Assembly: GCA_023449275.1 (NCBI GenBank) | Contig: JAEXJM010000044.1 | Span: forward strand, 68,441 to 132,440 | From: Pseudomonadota bacterium | Lineage (GTDB): Bacteria > Pseudomonadota > Gammaproteobacteria > Burkholderiales > Burkholderiaceae_D | Length of the DNA stretch: 64,000 bases | Direction of reading: 5' to 3' | The notes under the pieces: generated by a model | What the model was told of the DNA's origin: nothing | Databases searched by the model: none | What the model saw: the letters and a program-made list of their open reading frames with translations, nothing else | Made by a program: the position numbers and the translations under genes | In this document: in pieces, positions 44,432 through 53,183 of the stretch | Numbering within the stretch: position 1 is the stretch's first letter | Layout of the letters: each line of letters starts with the position of its first letter

Positions 44432-46249
44432 ATGTGTGGGATTGTAGGGGTTGTCGCCAGACGGAATGTGGTTCCGGTCATGCTGGAGGGCCTGAAAAGG
44501 CTGGAGTACAGGGGGTACGATTCCTGTGGCATTGCACTGTTTACGGACGGGCATCTGGAGCGTTCACGCAGTACTTCCCGTGTCGCGGAGCTGGAAAAAC
44601 AGGTCGGCCATAAAAATCTTTCGGGTTTTCTGGGGATAGCCCATACCCGCTGGGCGACACATGGCGCTCCTACAACGGATAACGCACACCCGCATTTTTC
44701 ACGCCAACGGATTGCTTTGGTGCACAACGGCATTATTGAAAACCATGCCGAGTTGCGGGAAGAGCTGATGTCGCAAGGTTATGACTTTTCGAGCCAGACA
44801 GATACCGAAGTGATTGCCCATCTGATCGACCGGCTTTATCAGGGGGATCTTTTGAAAGCGGTTCAGGCGGCGGTACGCCGTTTGCGTGGCGCTTTCGCGA
44901 TCGCGGTTATTTGCAGGGACGAGCCAGACAGGCTCGTCGGTGCCCGGAAAGGGTCTCCTCTGGTTGTCGGCATTGGTGAAAACGAGCATTTTCTGGCCTC
45001 GGATGCCATGGCACTGGCTGGAACGACGGACAGGATCATTTATCTTGAAGAAGGCGACGTTGTCGATATCCATCTGAATCATTGCCGGATTTATTCTGAA
45101 AATGGCGAGACGGTGACTCGTGAGGTTCGGACGGTCAGTATTTTTTCAGGTGCCGCCGAGCTGGGGCCCTATCGTCATTTCATGCAAAAGGAAATTTTCG
45201 AGCAACCTCGTGCCATTGCAGATACGTTGCAGGGGATTGAAGGCATCAGTACGGAGTTGTTCGGGGAAAAGGCATCTTCCGTTTTCAATAGCATCGATTC
45301 GGTTCTGATTCTGGCATGCGGAACGAGTTATTACGCCGGACTGACAGCCAAGTACTGGCTGGAATCGATCGCGAAAATCCCGGTTGAAGTGGAAATCGCA
45401 AGTGAATACCGGTACCGTGATAGTGTTCCGAATGAAAACAAACTGGTCGTCACGATCAGCCAGAGTGGCGAAACGGCGGATACGCTTGCCGGGTTGAGGC
45501 ATGCCAATGAAATGGGCATGTTGAACTCACTGACGATTTGCAATGTGTCAACCAGTGCCATGGTTCGGGAATGCATGCTTTCATACATTACGCGCGCTGG
45601 CGTGGAAATCGGGGTGGCATCGACGAAAGCGTTTACCACCCAATTGACGGCGCTTTTCCTGCTATCGTTGACGATTGCCAAGATACGTGGAAAACTTTCC
45701 GCGGAACAGGAAGCGGAATATCTGGCATCTCTGCGGCATTTGCCTGTCGCGATTTCGGCCGTTCTGGCGCTGGAGCCCCAGATCATTGCCTGGGCCGAAG
45801 AGTTCTCCAGATATGAAAATGCCCTTTTCCTCGGGCGCGGCATTCATTATCCCATTGCTCTGGAAGGGGCACTGAAGCTGAAGGAGATTTCCTATATCCA
45901 TGCCGAGGCTTATCCTGCAGGTGAACTGAAGCATGGCCCGCTGGCACTGGTAACGGATACAATGCCGGTCGTGACGATTGCTCCAAACGATGATCTGCTG
46001 GAAAAACTGAAATCCAATATGCAGGAAGTCCGGGCTCGTGGCGGACAATTATATGTGTTTGCCGATACGGATACGCAGATGACTTCGGAGGAAGGCATTC
46101 ACGTTATTCGCATGCCTGAAAACTATGGCTTGCTTTCTCCGATCCTGCATGTCATTCCGTTGCAGCTTCTGGCATACCATACGGCATTGGTTCGCGGAAC
46201 CGATGTTGACAAGCCCCGTAATCTGGCCAAATCCGTTACGGTAGAATAA
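44432..46249 (+). CDS. glmS: Glutamine-fructose-6-phosphate aminotransferase (isomerizing)
   Basis: First committed step of UDP-GlcNAc synthesis. The 605 residues start MCGIVGVVARR, with Cys2 as glutaminase nucleophile after Met removal. The amidotransferase domain has HTRWATHGAPTTDNAHPH. Two SIS domains follow, with ACGTSYYAGLTAKYW, TISQSGETADTLAGLR and ELKHGPLALV, and the C-terminus ends LAKSVTVE. The upstream extension is not homologous, so the ATG at 44432 is used. Confidence 0.97.
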   Translation: MCGIVGVVARRNVVPVMLEGLKRLEYRGYDSCGIALFTDGHLERSRSTSRVAELEKQVGHKNLSGFLGIAHTRWATHGAPTTDNAHPHFSRQRIALVHNGIIENHAELREELMSQGYDFSSQTDTEVIAHLIDRLYQGDLLKAVQAAVRRLRGAFAIAVICRDEPDRLVGARKGSPLVVGIGENEHFLASDAMALAGTTDRIIYLEEGDVVDIHLNHCRIYSENGETVTREVRTVSIFSGAAELGPYRHFMQKEIFEQPRAIADTLQGIEGISTELFGEKASSVFNSIDSVLILACGTSYYAGLTAKYWLESIAKIPVEVEIASEYRYRDSVPNENKLVVTISQSGETADTLAGLRHANEMGMLNSLTICNVSTSAMVRECMLSYITRAGVEIGVASTKAFTTQLTALFLLSLTIAKIRGKLSAEQEAEYLASLRHLPVAISAVLALEPQIIAWAEEFSRYENALFLGRGIHYPIALEGALKLKEISYIHAEAYPAGELKHGPLALVTDTMPVVTIAPNDDLLEKLKSNMQEVRARGGQLYVFADTDTQMTSEEGIHVIRMPENYGLLSPILHVIPLQLLAYHTALVRGTDVDKPRNLAKSVTVE

Positions 46250-46317
46250 CAGGATACTGCCGGATTGGATTCCAATTCGGCCGTTTCGATTGTCTGAACG
46301 GTATCGGGGTTGAATTT

Positions 46318-46587
46318 ATGGGTGCTTTTTGGGAGTTTGTGAACAGGAGAAGTGTCAGGCTTTTTCTGGCCGCCTTTTGTATCATGCTGGCGATACAGGG
46401 TGTTTACGGTATTGTCATCGCCCAGAACGGGTGGGGCATCTTCAGGGGGGTGGGAGAAATCGTCCTGTGGGGTTCGTGGGCGATTGTCAATCTCTTGCGG
46501 GCGAATGGAAGAGCCATGCCGAAACTGAACATGGCCATTAATATCGGCATCGTCATGCTGTTGATCAGCTGGTTTACCAACCGTTGA
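46318..46587 (+). CDS. Small membrane protein of unknown function
   Basis: 89 residues with two or three hydrophobic segments (about 15-35, 42-58 and 70-86). CGGGGTTG lies upstream of the ATG. I do not recognise the family. It follows glmS by 68 bp on the same strand. Confidence 0.6.
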   Translation: MGAFWEFVNRRSVRLFLAAFCIMLAIQGVYGIVIAQNGWGIFRGVGEIVLWGSWAIVNLLRANGRAMPKLNMAINIGIVMLLISWFTNR

Positions 46588-46655
46588 GTTATCATTGACG
46601 TGTCGGGATATTACCGTTTCATTTCATTGGATAAACAGAATCGAGGTCATTTCTT

Positions 46656-47282
46656 ATGGCAGCCCAGGAAAACCAGTACGAAGATACGGTCGGTTATACC
46701 TTGCACGGTAGCCGCTATCTGAACGTGACGAACCGTTGCGGTAATTTGCGATGTGCCTTTTGTCCGAAATTCAATGGCGCATGGTCGGTCAAGGAATACG
46801 ATATGCGGCTTCATCATAATCCTTCGGTCGAGGAGCTGGTTGAAGCGGCAGGCAATCCTGCCGATTATGAGGAAATTGTTTTTTGTGGCATGGGTGAATC
46901 GACCATGAGGCTCGATGTCATGCTGGAAGTGGCCAGGCAGCTCCGCGAAAAGGGGGCGACAAGGCTGCGGCTGAATACCAATGGTACGGGCAGTATGTTG
47001 AACGGCCGTGATATTGCAAAGGAACTGGTGGCGGTCATTCCAACGCTGTCTGTTTCGTTGAATGCGCAGGATGAGGCTACCTATAATCGCCATTGCCGTC
47101 CGAAGAGTGCGGGTACGTATGCTGCTGTGATCGACTTCATCCGGAAAGCGAAAGAAGCTGGCGGTGATGTGACGGTAACGGCCATTGATGGGTTGCCCGG
47201 AGTGGATATCGCCGCATGCGAGGCGATTGCCCACGATCTGGGCGTCAGGTTCAGGCGTCGAGTTCTGGATGATCTGGTCTGA
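46656..47282 (+). CDS. Radical SAM protein (TatD-linked type)
   Basis: 208 residues, short for the superfamily. Near the N-terminus, NVTNRCGNLRCAFCPK has three Cys in a C-x4-C-x2-C pattern binding the [4Fe-4S] cluster. This spacing differs from the classic C-x3-C-x2-C and is known in the TatD-associated radical SAM subgroup. A GGE-like FCGMGESTMR and LNTNGTG follow. Substrate unknown; the subgroup assignment is from memory of the motif. GAGG precedes the ATG. Confidence 0.8.
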   Translation: MAAQENQYEDTVGYTLHGSRYLNVTNRCGNLRCAFCPKFNGAWSVKEYDMRLHHNPSVEELVEAAGNPADYEEIVFCGMGESTMRLDVMLEVARQLREKGATRLRLNTNGTGSMLNGRDIAKELVAVIPTLSVSLNAQDEATYNRHCRPKSAGTYAAVIDFIRKAKEAGGDVTVTAIDGLPGVDIAACEAIAHDLGVRFRRRVLDDLV

Positions 47283-47313
47283 GTCTGCCGGAAAGTCGCT
47301 TTATCTGCATTTT

Positions 47314-48129
47314 CTACATTTTGACGATGCCGTATCGGGTATATTGGCTGAGTCCGGATTTCGTCTCGTTCTGTATCTGGCGGGTGGCGTCGGTGACGAT
47401 GTTGTCGTCAAATCCGTATGCATGGGATAAATGGACGCAGACAGCCGAATAACGGATACGTCTTGCCTTGACACCGGCATTTTTCAGGCGATCCCCCAGT
47501 TCAAGGTCTTCACCGCCATCATGAATTCGCTCATCAAACCCATTGACGCTGACGATATCGGTTTTCCAGCCTGACGCATTATGTCCGTTCCATCGGTTTT
47601 CCGTCGGTATGAGATTGAGCAACCGGTTGAACGGCCAGCGGGCAATGAGCCGGAGCTTCTTGGCGTAAGTGGGATATCCGTGTGACTGGAGCCACATGAT
47701 GTCGAAAACATCATTTGACAAAATTTCATTCTGACCGACCTGGAGGCTGCAACACATCGGAAGCTTGCTATGTCCTCCGGATAAAAAGTGATTGGGTTTT
47801 GCCGTGTTTTTGTGTGTGTTCACAAAATCGAAGCGGGGTATGCAGTTGTCTTCCGAGAAAATCAGATAGTCTCCGTCTGCATGCATGACTGCGCGATTGA
47901 GCATCATGCTTTTCTGGCAGCCATTTTGGGGATGCCATAAATGATCGATATGCATGCCAGAGGTCTTGCGATAATTGTCGATCAGATTTTTTGTCTGGTG
48001 ATCTGACCCGTCATCGGCAATGATGAGCTGGAATTTCTTGTAACTCTGGTTTTCATAACCCCACAATACTTTCTCAAGCCATTCGGGTGAGTTTCGGGTG
48101 CTGATGATGACGGAGATGGAAGGTGTCAT
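47314..48129 (-). CDS. Family 2 glycosyltransferase
   Basis: 272 residues with a GT-A fold: SVIISTRNSPEWLEKVL at the N-terminus, IIADDGSD, YLIFSEDNCIP (DxD-like metal site) and GGEDLELGDRL (catalytic region seen in GT2 and galactosyl/chondroitin-type enzymes). No membrane segment is evident. The donor and acceptor are unknown; envelope polysaccharide is likely. The ATG at 48129 has AAGG upstream. It stands alone, converging on the radical SAM gene. Confidence 0.85.
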   Translation of the reverse strand: MTPSISVIISTRNSPEWLEKVLWGYENQSYKKFQLIIADDGSDHQTKNLIDNYRKTSGMHIDHLWHPQNGCQKSMMLNRAVMHADGDYLIFSEDNCIPRFDFVNTHKNTAKPNHFLSGGHSKLPMCCSLQVGQNEILSNDVFDIMWLQSHGYPTYAKKLRLIARWPFNRLLNLIPTENRWNGHNASGWKTDIVSVNGFDERIHDGGEDLELGDRLKNAGVKARRIRYSAVCVHLSHAYGFDDNIVTDATRQIQNETKSGLSQYTRYGIVKM

Positions 48130-48377
48130 GGTATGCCTTGTCAGGAAGGCCAAATGAGGCTAATGAAAACATATTACAGCAATAACTCGTTGAAATATTG
48201 TTTTTTTTAAATATATGGCGATTTGTTTTCTTTGCGGGAAGGGATATTTTCCCCTCTTTTTCGTGTTCCGAGATGTTTCCCGAAACGGATAAAAAGATGT
48301 GGCCGGAAATGACAATTAAAACGGTCGTTTGAGCTTTACTAACTGCACGATCGGCAAAGTTAAGCTATACTGCACAG

Positions 48378-48547
48378 GCAATGGTTCCCACCCGAACCGG
48401 GATAAAAGGGAATTCGGTTCTGTCTGTCCAGACCATTCCGAAGCTGCCCCCGCAACTGTATGCGGTAGTGATTCACCTGTAGACCACTGGGAAACCGGGA
48501 AGGAAGGTGGGTCGCGGTAATCCGCAAGCCAGGAGACCTGCCATTGC
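48378..48547 (+). ncRNA. Cobalamin (AdoCbl) riboswitch
   Basis: The signature elements are in order: GCTGCCCCCGCAACTG, CCACTGGGAAACCGGGAAGG and the B12 box GCAAGCCAGGAGACCTGCC (48524-48542). An outer P1 stem pairs GCAATGG (48378-48384) with CCATTGC (48541-48547). A TATACT -10 candidate lies at 48366-48371. The 140 nt between the aptamer and nrdD would contain the expression platform. High cobalamin is expected to repress the downstream anaerobic reductase. Confidence 0.93.
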
Positions 48548-48690
48548 ATGAATTTCCCGAAACCAGGACGGGGTGTCCTGAAGGAAAACTGTCTTTTACT
48601 GGAACGTCGTCGCCTTTTTGCTGTCGGTGTCGGGGCTTTCCTGAACTGTTTTCTTCGAACACCTTGCCAAGAACGTACAGAGGTTATTGA

Positions 48691-50754
48691 ATGAAAGCGG
48701 AAGAAAGCGCCGTTACCGACAGGGATTCCCCGTCGCCGACACCATCCGTATTACCGCCATTGCCACAGAGAATTATCAAACGTGACGGCGCCGATGTTCC
48801 TTTTGATGCCAATCGAATTACCGTCGCACTGACCAAGGCCGGCAGGGCAACCGGTGATTTTGGTGAAGATGAGGCGCATTTGCTGACCCAGCGTACCCTG
48901 AAGGTTTTGCGTCATCGGTTTGTCGGCGCGCCACCGACAGTTGAACAGGTTCAGGATGTGGTCGAACAAATGCTGGTCGACGCCAATCATACCAGGACTT
49001 TCCGGGCATATGCCACGTATCGTGACCAGCGGCATCGTCTTCGTCAGGACAGAAGGACTCTGGTCGATGTGGCATCCTCTGTTGAAGAATATGTGGATCG
49101 TGCCGACTGGCGTGTTCAGGCCAATGCCAATCAGGGGTATTCCCTGGGAGGCTTGATCCTGAATGTGTCAGGCAAGGTAACCGCAAATTACTGGCTTAGC
49201 CATGTTTATCCCCCTGAAATCGGGCAGGCACATCGTGATGCCGATTATCACATTCATGATCTGGATATGTTGTCCGGCTATTGCGCAGGCTGGTCTTTGA
49301 GACAGTTGCTTTATGAGGGATTCAATGGCATTACGGGCAAGCCTGAAGCCGATCCTCCCAAGCATTTCTCGACGGCTTTGGGCCAGATGGTCAATTTTCT
49401 GGGTACGCTTCAGAATGAATGGGCTGGTGCGCAGGCGTTCAGTTCGTTCGATACGTATCTGGCGCCTTATGTCAGGAATGACAAACTGTCATATGACGAG
49501 GTCCGCCAGCATATGCAGGAATTCATCTATAACCTGAATGTGCCTTCCCGCTGGGGGACGCAAACGCCATTTACCAACCTGACCTTTGACTGGGTCTGTC
49601 CTGAAGACTTGCGCGAGCAGGTGCCTGTCATCGCCGGCAAGGAAATGCCGTTCACTTATGGTGAGTTGCAGGAAGAAATGGACATGTTGAACCGTGCCTA
49701 CATCGAAGTGATGACGGCCGGAGACCGCAGGGGCCGTGTATTCACTTTTCCGATTCCAACCTACAATATTACGTCTGATTTCCCGTGGGAATCGGAAAAT
49801 GCGCAGCGCCTGTTTGCGATGACGGCGAAATACGGTTTGCCGTATTTCCAGAATTTCCTGAATTCCGATCTGTCTCCGAATATGGTTCGGTCGATGTGTT
49901 GCCGCCTGCAACTCGACTTGAGAGAATTGCTCAAACGCGGTAACGGCCTGTTCGGTTCGGCTGAGCAGACCGGATCGATTGGTGTGGTGACAATCAATTG
50001 CGCCCGTCTGGGATATTTGTTCAAGGGGGACGAGAAGGGGCTTATGGCCCGTCTGGATTATCTCGCCGACATGGCAAAAGACAGTCTGGAAATCAAGCGC
50101 AAAGTCGTACAGCGCCTGATGGATGATGGGCTTTTCCCTTATACGCGCCGTTATCTCGGCAAGTTGCGTAATCATTTTTCCACGATCGGTGTTAACGGCA
50201 TCAATGAAATGATTCGCAATTTTACCGATGACAAGGACGACATCACGACGGAATTCGGGCATGGACTGGCATTGCGCCTGCTGGATCATCTGCGTGAACG
50301 TATGAAAGGGTATCAGGAAGAAACGGGAAGTCTTTACAATCTCGAAGCCACTCCGGCGGAGGGAACGACTTACCGTTTTGCCCGTGAAGACAAGAAGCGT
50401 TATCCCGACATTTTGCAGGCGGGAACGGCGGAACATCCTTATTACACCAATTCCTCGCAATTGCCGGTCGGTTACACCGATGATCCGTTCGAGGCATTGA
50501 ATTGCCAGGACGATTTGCAGATCCGCTATACCGGCGGTACGGTTCTTCACCTGTATATGCAGGAACAGATTTCTTCGCCGGAAGCCTGCAGGAAACTGGT
50601 TAAAACGGCTTTGACGAATTATCGTCTCCCTTATCTGACCATTACGCCAACGTTCTCGATTTGTCCGAAACACGGTTATCTGTCTGGGGAACATGAATTC
50701 TGTCCGGTTTGCGACGAAGAGCTGATGGCGGAGATGTCGAAAAACCCTCAATGA
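48691..50754 (+). CDS. nrdD: Class III anaerobic ribonucleoside-triphosphate reductase, large part without glycyl-radical tail
   Basis: Reduces ribonucleotides to deoxyribonucleotides under anaerobic conditions. The 687 residues have an N-terminal ATP-cone (about 30-120, IIKRDGADVPFDANRI). The NrdD barrel follows, with DYHIHDLDMLSGYCAGWSLRQLL and MCCRLQLDLRELLKRGNGLFGS. The protein stops after CPKHGYLSGEHEFCPVCDEEL. The normal C-terminal segment with the radical Gly (RVxGY) is missing from this chain and is encoded by the next gene. It is preceded by a cobalamin riboswitch; AGAGGTT precedes the ATG. Confidence 0.94.
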   Translation: MKAEESAVTDRDSPSPTPSVLPPLPQRIIKRDGADVPFDANRITVALTKAGRATGDFGEDEAHLLTQRTLKVLRHRFVGAPPTVEQVQDVVEQMLVDANHTRTFRAYATYRDQRHRLRQDRRTLVDVASSVEEYVDRADWRVQANANQGYSLGGLILNVSGKVTANYWLSHVYPPEIGQAHRDADYHIHDLDMLSGYCAGWSLRQLLYEGFNGITGKPEADPPKHFSTALGQMVNFLGTLQNEWAGAQAFSSFDTYLAPYVRNDKLSYDEVRQHMQEFIYNLNVPSRWGTQTPFTNLTFDWVCPEDLREQVPVIAGKEMPFTYGELQEEMDMLNRAYIEVMTAGDRRGRVFTFPIPTYNITSDFPWESENAQRLFAMTAKYGLPYFQNFLNSDLSPNMVRSMCCRLQLDLRELLKRGNGLFGSAEQTGSIGVVTINCARLGYLFKGDEKGLMARLDYLADMAKDSLEIKRKVVQRLMDDGLFPYTRRYLGKLRNHFSTIGVNGINEMIRNFTDDKDDITTEFGHGLALRLLDHLRERMKGYQEETGSLYNLEATPAEGTTYRFAREDKKRYPDILQAGTAEHPYYTNSSQLPVGYTDDPFEALNCQDDLQIRYTGGTVLHLYMQEQISSPEACRKLVKTALTNYRLPYLTITPTFSICPKHGYLSGEHEFCPVCDEELMAEMSKNPQ

Positions 50755-50774
50755 TTTTAATGAAAGGAAAAACT

Positions 50775-50957
50775 ATGGATAAATCACAATTGCCTGAAGA
50801 AAAAAGACAGCGTTGCGAAGTCTGGACCCGTGTTATGGGTTATCACCGTCCTGTTTCCGAGTTCAATCCGGGAAAACAGAGCGAACATCGTGATCGCGTT
50901 CATTTCACGGAAACCCCTGTTGCCGAACTGGACAGAATTTGTGGTTGTGGTCGATAA
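50775..50957 (+). CDS. Separately encoded glycyl-radical segment of class III reductase
   Basis: 60 residues beginning MDKSQLPEEKRQRCEVWTRV, then MGYHRPVSEFNPGKQSEHRDRV. This matches the C-terminus of ordinary NrdD proteins, with the radical Gly in RVMGY and the downstream FNxGKQxE motif. It has its own Shine-Dalgarno sequence (AAAGGAAAA), starts 20 bp after the nrdD stop in a different frame, and overlaps the nrdG start. RCEV contributes a Cys that could join the three zinc-site Cys left in the large chain. The two chains probably form one enzyme. Confidence 0.85.
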   Translation: MDKSQLPEEKRQRCEVWTRVMGYHRPVSEFNPGKQSEHRDRVHFTETPVAELDRICGCGR

Positions 50958-51624
50958 CATCGATATTCGTGTCGGGGGGATCACGCCGTTTACAACGATC
51001 GATTTCCCCGGCCGGCTCGCTGCTGTCATTTTCTGTCAGGGATGCCCATGGCGTTGCCAGTATTGCCATAACCGGCATTTGTTACAGTCTGAAGAGCAGG
51101 GGCAATATTCCTGGAGCGATACGCTGAAATGGCTGGAAACCCGAAGGGGGTTGCTTGAAGGGGTCGTTTTCAGCGGAGGCGAGCCTTTGCTTCAGAGGCA
51201 ATTGCCTGAGGCGATAGGGCAGGTTCATCAGGATGGTTTTGAGGTTGCCTTGCACACATCCGGTGTTTATCCGGAAAGATTGTTGAAGGTTTTGCCCCTG
51301 ATAGAATGGGTCGGGCTGGATATCAAGGCCCCTTTTGACGAATACCGGTTGATTACCGGTGGCGGCAACGGTCGGCGTGCCCGGGAGTCCCTTGTTCATA
51401 TTCTGGAATCGGGGACGGATTACGAGCTGCGCTGTACCGTCGATCCTCGCTTTTTCAATCCGGACAATGCCGCCAAAATGGCGAAGCAATTGCAGGAACT
51501 CGGTGCCAGCCATCTGGTATTGCAGCCATACCGCGATCTGGTTTCCAGGCGTGTACACGCCCTGCCGAAAGATATCATCGCTTCAATCGGGCAATTTCTT
51601 CCGGTTGTGACCGTGCGCCACTGA
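50941..51624 (+). CDS. nrdG: Anaerobic ribonucleotide reductase activating protein (radical SAM)
   Basis: Generates the glycyl radical on NrdD using AdoMet and a [4Fe-4S] cluster. The 227 residues have the cluster motif CPWRCQYCHN (C-x3-C-x2-C), preceded by another Cys, and VVFSGGEPLLQ. The sequence GGITPFTTIDFPGRLAAVIFCQGC is typical of the NrdG2 type. The start is GTG at 50941 (GGA eight bases upstream), overlapping the glycyl-radical gene by 17 bp. A second GTG lies at 50947. Confidence 0.92.
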   Translation: MVVVDNIDIRVGGITPFTTIDFPGRLAAVIFCQGCPWRCQYCHNRHLLQSEEQGQYSWSDTLKWLETRRGLLEGVVFSGGEPLLQRQLPEAIGQVHQDGFEVALHTSGVYPERLLKVLPLIEWVGLDIKAPFDEYRLITGGGNGRRARESLVHILESGTDYELRCTVDPRFFNPDNAAKMAKQLQELGASHLVLQPYRDLVSRRVHALPKDIIASIGQFLPVVTVRH

Positions 51625-51733
51625 ACATATCTCAGCGAAATCATTAAGTTTTGTCAAACGAATCAATATCTTGAAAACAGGGGTTCGTCAGTTGCTATAC
51701 CATATTTTCTGTTGATTTTGACAGGTGGCGAAT

Positions 51734-53071
51734 ATGGATGTTTATTTGACGGATCTGTTGCTGCTGGTAGCACTGACTTTATTGAACGGTCTGTTTGCCA
51801 TGTCGGAAATTGCGCTGATTTCCTCGAAAAAGGTGCGTTTGCAAAGTCTTGCCGATAAGGGCAGTGCCGGTGCCGGTCGTGCTCTGGAGCTGTCCCGGAA
51901 TCCCTCCCGTTTCCTTTCTACTATACAGGTCGGTATTACTTCAATTGGCATATTGAGTGGCGCTATCGGCGAAAATGTATTGTCGGCGCCCCTGAGCAGG
52001 GAGATCGCGGCAATTCCGTTTTTGCAACATTACGCCCATGCCATTGCCTTGACAGTGACAGTTGCCTTGCTGACTTATTTTTCGGTTGTGATAGGCGAAC
52101 TGGTTCCTAAAAGTCTGGCACTGCATGCGCCGGAGAAGCTGGCCTCATTCATGGCAGGGCCCTTGGGATGGGTTTCTTTTGTGACGCGCCCTCTGGTCTG
52201 GCTACTGTCAAAATCGAGCGAGTGGCTGCTTGATTTTCTGGGGGTAAAGAAGAGTGATGAACCTCCTGTGAGCGACAGTGAAATCCGGGCGTTGATGATT
52301 CAGGGAAAGGAAGCAGGGGTTTTCCATGAAAGTGAGGAAGAATTCGTTTCCAATGTCCTCCGGCTGGATCAACAGGCGATTGGGGAGATCATGACCCCAA
52401 GGCACGATATGTCTGTTATCGATTTGAATGGTTCGATTGAAGGTGTCAGAAAGAGAATTGCCGAGTCCGCTCATACCCGGCTGGTGGTGTGCAGGGGTGG
52501 CTTGCAACATGTTCTCGGGATTTTGCGTAAAGGCGATTTGCTGAAAAAAGCGGTAAATGGAACGGCGGTTGTTATCGGGGATATTGAAAAAGTCTTGCAG
52601 CAACCGCTGTATGTCCCCGAAACAATCAGCACGATACAGTTGATGGAAAATTTCCGGCGTACAGACAATTCCTTTGCCCTGATTGTCGATGAGTATGGCG
52701 ACTTGCAGGGAATGGTGACTTTGACCGATGTCCTTGCTGCCATTGTCGGGGATTATTCAAGATCGGAGATCGAAGGTTGGGGAGGCCTGATACAACGAAG
52801 TGACGGCTCATGGCTGGTTGACGGAGATGTCAGTCTGGACCGTCTGGCAGAAGAATTGCATATGAAAGGGGAATTCCCCGGCGGGGATGGCAACCGTTTT
52901 TATACTGTCGGAGGGCTTTCCATGTTTATGCTTGGGAAAATTCCCGTACCGGCGGATCATTTCGAAATCGATGGCTGGAAGTTCGAAGTCATGAGTATGG
53001 AAAAAAATCGTGTTGGCAAGGTGCTTGTCTCGCCGGTGGACAAACCTGAAGAAGGGCATCATGAACAATGA
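51734..53071 (+). CDS. HlyC/CorC family transporter-associated protein (DUF21-CBS-CorC)
   Basis: 445 residues. An N-terminal DUF21 membrane domain (four hydrophobic segments, about 1-190) is followed by a tandem CBS pair (about 215-340; IMTPRHDMSVIDLNGS and LIVDEYGDLQGMVTLTD) and a C-terminal CorC_HlyC FAD-like domain. Proteins of this family are linked to Mg2+/Co2+ efflux or divalent-cation tolerance. The ATG at 51734 has AGGTGG upstream. Confidence 0.9.
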   Translation: MDVYLTDLLLLVALTLLNGLFAMSEIALISSKKVRLQSLADKGSAGAGRALELSRNPSRFLSTIQVGITSIGILSGAIGENVLSAPLSREIAAIPFLQHYAHAIALTVTVALLTYFSVVIGELVPKSLALHAPEKLASFMAGPLGWVSFVTRPLVWLLSKSSEWLLDFLGVKKSDEPPVSDSEIRALMIQGKEAGVFHESEEEFVSNVLRLDQQAIGEIMTPRHDMSVIDLNGSIEGVRKRIAESAHTRLVVCRGGLQHVLGILRKGDLLKKAVNGTAVVIGDIEKVLQQPLYVPETISTIQLMENFRRTDNSFALIVDEYGDLQGMVTLTDVLAAIVGDYSRSEIEGWGGLIQRSDGSWLVDGDVSLDRLAEELHMKGEFPGGDGNRFYTVGGLSMFMLGKIPVPADHFEIDGWKFEVMSMEKNRVGKVLVSPVDKPEEGHHEQ

Positions 53072-53111
53072 CACGGTTTTTACGGGATGTTTTGCCGGTT
53101 GTAAAGATGGG

Positions 53112-53141
53112 TTAACTTCACGAACGGTCTCATCGTATAAT
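53112..53141 (+). promoter_or_regulatory. Sigma-70 promoter of ispB
   Basis: TTAACT at 53112-53117, an 18-bp spacer and a perfect TATAAT at 53136-53141. It supports starting ispB at 53184 rather than at in-frame codons further upstream. Confidence 0.5.
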
Positions 53142-53183
53142 CGCTGCCGGTGGACACTAAACGAAACTGAACGGATTCTTCCC

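Noticed and set aside
50752..50777. Frameshift or bypass joining nrdD and the glycyl-radical ORF
   Set aside because: There is a proper stop, a 20-bp gap, a Shine-Dalgarno sequence and a new ATG, so two separate proteins are the simpler reading. No slippery site was seen.
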